In this document: piece after piece, positions 5,873-8,649 of the stretch | Numbering within the stretch: the first letter of the stretch is position 1 | Layout: every line of letters starts with the position of its first letter | NCBI GenBank assembly: GCA_013298205.1 | Contig: JAAFJZ010000093.1 | Location: forward strand, 1 to 8,649 | Length of the DNA stretch: 8,649 bases | Direction of reading: 5' to 3' | From: Cytophagales bacterium | GTDB lineage: Bacteria; Bacteroidota; Bacteroidia; Cytophagales; UBA9547 | The notes under the pieces: generated by a model | What the model saw: the letters and a program-made list of their open reading frames with translations, nothing else | Database searches by the model: none | Told to the model about the DNA's origin: nothing | Made by a program: the position numbers and the translations under genes

Positions 5873-8649
5873 ATGAAAAGAATTGTTTGGCTTGCTTCAA
5901 TTTTTATTTTTTTTAATATCCATTTTAAGCTGTTTTCTCAAAATGTAGAAAAGTTTAATAATAATTTATATCTCAGTTCTAATTTAACCTATGGAAACAA
6001 AAATCTTTGGTTGATAGATCAAGGAAGGTTGCGCTCCAATAGTACAACACCCAATTCTTCTTTTTATCTTTCTAATACTTTTACGATTACAGGCGAGCAA
6101 ATTTGGGATTTTGATGTCGAACTCAATTTTGCCACATCTGGCTCTAATTACCTTGATTTTTTTCTGTTTTCTAATCAATCTAATTTACTCTCAACTTCAG
6201 TTTCAGGGTATTTTGTGCGAATAGGAAATACAAATGATGAAATAAGTTTGTATAAACGCACAAATGGAACAAATCAAATTTTAATTAATGGCAGAAATAA
6301 AACAGTAAGCACTACGGGAAGTAATTTTGCGAAAGTAAGGGTACATCGCAAAGAAAATGGTGCTTTTAGTCTTTGGTATAATTTAAAAGCTACACAAATA
6401 AATTTCTTTAAAGAAAGTGAAGCCCTAGACAATACTTTTACGGGCACAGGTTTTAGGGGAATATTAGTTAGGCAATCGTCAGCCTCATTTTTTAGAAAAC
6501 ATTTTATAGATAATATTGAAATATATCAAAAATTAAATCCTGAGATTTTGCCACAGATTTCTGAAATTAAGTGTACTTCCACTAATTTTATACAGCTTAC
6601 TTTTAGTCAGCCATTGGGCTTGCATCTTCAAAGCTTGACATCTGCTGGCATAGTAGGCAAACCACATTTGCAAACACAAATAATTTGCGTTGAATCATTT
6701 CCTCACACTGTAGAAATAGGATTCAATATTCCTTTGCCAGATTTTGCAGAAATAAAACTGCCAGAGTTAAAGAGTATTTGGGGCACAAGCAAGCCTATCG
6801 AAACCAAAGATTTTGTATGTAAGTCGGTGCCAAGTACTAAGAAAAATGATATAAGAATCACAGAAATCATGTTTGACCCTACGCCAAATGTTTTTTTGCC
6901 AGAATCTGAATATTTGGAGATTTTTAATAACACGAATACAGAAATAAACTTAAAAAACTGGACTATTTCAGGTGTAAGCACAAAAGGTATGGAATCATAC
7001 TGGCTTCCTGCAAAAGAATGTGTTGTTCTGTGCGCTGATACTTCCAAATTTTCAGCCTTAATGCCCAAACATAATTGGGGAAATACTTCAGGCTCAGTTT
7101 TAAGTAATAATGGAGAAAAAATTCAACTTATTTCACCTCAAAATCAAGTGATTGATGAAGTATTTTATTTGTCAACTTGGCACACTAGTACTGAAAAAAA
7201 AGATGGAGGATGGTCATTAGAAAAATCAAACCTTACTAGCGATTGCCAAAATGCCCAAAATTGGTCTAGTTCTGTTGATCCTAATGGAGGCACACCAGCC
7301 AAAATTAATTCTTCACCTAAAGTCGAATTTTTGAAGCCCATTTCAATTTCAAACACTTTAATTAAGGATAATAATCAGTTTGAAATTGAGTTTTCTGATA
7401 AAGTAAACCAAGTTGAAATTAATTCATTTAAAGGAGAAAACTCGATCTTTGTACTTGATTCTGTACTCAATTCTGCATTTTTAAGCCTCAAAAATGAAAG
7501 CATTAATCTTGAAAAAATCTATTCGATAAAAGTCTCGTCTGTTTTGGGCTGCAATGAGTTGCCCATTAAAGATACAATTGTTACATTTCAAAAAGGCACA
7601 GAACCGAAGCCATATCAAATTTTAATTACAGAAATTTACGCTGATTTTTCTCCCGGTATGGGGCTTCCTTCCTCTCAAATGATAGAAATTTATAATGCTA
7701 GCAACTTGCCTTTGAATCTTTCTAAGCTCAAAATTTGCGATAAAGTGACTTGTGCAAGTTTACCTCAAGCCGTAATTATGCCCGAACAGTATTTGATTTT
7801 AACTTCAAATACAAACGAAATACAATGGGGGAAATATGGTAAAACTTTGGGAATTAATAGTTTTCCATCATTCAATCAAGATGTCGAAAAAGTATTTTTA
7901 AGAAATGAAAAGAATGTAAATATTCATCATGTTTGGTATCAAAAATCTTGGTACAGAGATTTTGACAAAGACGATGGCGGATTTTCATTGGAGATGATGA
8001 ATATCAAAACCCCATGCTTAAAGTCTGAAAATTGGCAAGCAAGTTTAGATGCTAAAGGCGGCACTCCTGGGCAAAAAAATAGTGTTTTTAGTTCTAATGC
8101 AGACTCCGCTCCACCTACAATTTTATCTGCTTTTGCGCAAAATAAAGATTCATTGGTTTTGCTTTTTTCAGAACCGTTTGATTCATTAAATACAAAACCT
8201 AAGCTAGATTTGAATTCCAATTTACAGACAGCTAACTTTTTTTTGAATGTTGATGCACAGAAAATAATCTTTAAGGTTTCTCCAGAATTTGAAAAAGGAA
8301 GAAAATATCATTTTTCGGTTTCAGGTGTGCAAGATTGTGCTATAAATGCGATAGATTCTAGTAGATTTTATGAAATCATCATACCAGAAGAGGCTAATAA
8401 ATCTGATATAATCATCAATGAGATACTTTTCAATCCCAAACCAGAAGGGGCTGATTTTGTGGAAATTTATAATCGAAGTTCGAAATATATCAATCTTCAG
8501 GCTTGGAGCTTTTGCAAGTTTGATAAAGATTCAATTTCAGATTGCAAGCCTATCGTAGAAGAATCTTTTTTGATAAGTCCTGCGGAATATTGGGCTTTTA
8601 CACCCAACAAAAAGGCAAATATGAATTTGTTTCCAAAGAGTAAAGAGGC
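5873..8649 (+). CDS. Large secreted lamin-tail-domain protein, 3' end outside the window
   Basis: The frame is open without a stop from ATG 5873 to the last base, at least 925 codons. Residues 1-23 are a signal peptide (MKRIVW, hydrophobic core, ending LFSQ). Residues about 26-220 look like a concanavalin-A-like beta-sandwich domain (YFVRIGNTNDEISLYKR, KVRVHRKENGAFSLWY). Three lamin-tail domains follow, starting at about 326 (IRITEIMFDP), 581 (ILITEIYADF) and 845 (IIINEILFNP). The first two contain EYLEIFN/QMIEIYN, end in DGGWSLE/DGGFSLE and GGTP, and the third is cut by the window end. Between them lie Ig-like beta domains of about 100 residues (about 482-580 and 744-843). This is a cell-surface or secreted protein; in Bacteroidota such proteins usually leave through the type IX system and end in a sorting domain, which would lie beyond the window. 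Substrate and role are unknown. It starts 30 bases after the lipoprotein gene, so co-transcription is plausible. Confidence 0.85.
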   Translation, partial: MKRIVWLASIFIFFNIHFKLFSQNVEKFNNNLYLSSNLTYGNKNLWLIDQGRLRSNSTTPNSSFYLSNTFTITGEQIWDFDVELNFATSGSNYLDFFLFSNQSNLLSTSVSGYFVRIGNTNDEISLYKRTNGTNQILINGRNKTVSTTGSNFAKVRVHRKENGAFSLWYNLKATQINFFKESEALDNTFTGTGFRGILVRQSSASFFRKHFIDNIEIYQKLNPEILPQISEIKCTSTNFIQLTFSQPLGLHLQSLTSAGIVGKPHLQTQIICVESFPHTVEIGFNIPLPDFAEIKLPELKSIWGTSKPIETKDFVCKSVPSTKKNDIRITEIMFDPTPNVFLPESEYLEIFNNTNTEINLKNWTISGVSTKGMESYWLPAKECVVLCADTSKFSALMPKHNWGNTSGSVLSNNGEKIQLISPQNQVIDEVFYLSTWHTSTEKKDGGWSLEKSNLTSDCQNAQNWSSSVDPNGGTPAKINSSPKVEFLKPISISNTLIKDNNQFEIEFSDKVNQVEINSFKGENSIFVLDSVLNSAFLSLKNESINLEKIYSIKVSSVLGCNELPIKDTIVTFQKGTEPKPYQILITEIYADFSPGMGLPSSQMIEIYNASNLPLNLSKLKICDKVTCASLPQAVIMPEQYLILTSNTNEIQWGKYGKTLGINSFPSFNQDVEKVFLRNEKNVNIHHVWYQKSWYRDFDKDDGGFSLEMMNIKTPCLKSENWQASLDAKGGTPGQKNSVFSSNADSAPPTILSAFAQNKDSLVLLFSEPFDSLNTKPKLDLNSNLQTANFFLNVDAQKIIFKVSPEFEKGRKYHFSVSGVQDCAINAIDSSRFYEIIIPEEANKSDIIINEILFNPKPEGADFVEIYNRSSKYINLQAWSFCKFDKDSISDCKPIVEESFLISPAEYWAFTPNKKANMNLFPKSKE

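Noticed and set aside
6703..8220. Several minus-strand open frames (about 63-121 residues) opposite the large secreted-protein gene
   Set aside because: They lie wholly inside the continuous plus-strand frame from 5873 to 8649, which has a signal peptide and recognisable repeated domains. The antisense products have no recognisable family features.

Overview
The window reads as chromosomal DNA from an AT-rich member of the Bacteroidota, probably a Cytophagales-type organism. The evidence is the Bacteroidota-like 5S rRNA, promoter elements of the TTTG / TAnnTTTG type with little sign of Shine-Dalgarno sites, the gene order ftsX - DUF3098 - uppP - truB, and a very long secreted protein with lamin-tail repeats. 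The species call is inference; the gene identities rest on motifs that can be read in the sequence. All genes lie on the + strand.

Layout. (1) Bases 5-113 are a 5S rRNA, presumably the end of an rRNA operon that begins outside the window. (2) After an AT-rich spacer with a well-formed promoter (260-290), five genes run almost without gaps from 308 to 4145: ftsX (cell-division / peptidoglycan-hydrolase regulator), a small DUF3098 membrane protein, uppP (undecaprenyl-diphosphate phosphatase), truB (tRNA pseudouridine-55 synthase) and bioA (biotin synthesis aminotransferase). Spacings of 6, 5, 1 and 1 bases make a single transcription unit likely. ftsX and uppP share a cell-envelope theme; truB and bioA look like housekeeping passengers. 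(3) Bases 4146-4304 hold a possible 25-residue ORF and a promoter-like box. (4) 4305-5246 encodes a PD-(D/E)XK-nuclease-like protein of the Rpn/transposase-associated type with a C-terminal coiled coil made of heptad repeats. (5) 5345-5842 encodes a small lipoprotein that resembles the DUF3365 (Tll0287-like) haem proteins but has no CxxCH motif. (6) From 5873 to the end of the window an unbroken frame of at least 925 codons encodes a secreted modular protein: signal peptide, jelly-roll-like N-terminal domain, then lamin-tail domains alternating with Ig-like domains at a regular period of about 256-263 residues. Its 3' end lies outside the window.

I see no CRISPR array, integrase, tRNA gene or recognisable defence operon. 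The core operon is ordinary. The points most worth a second look are the haem-less DUF3365-like lipoprotein, the periodic lamin-tail protein, the coiled-coil nuclease-like protein with its 21-base repeat, and several start-site and residue details.
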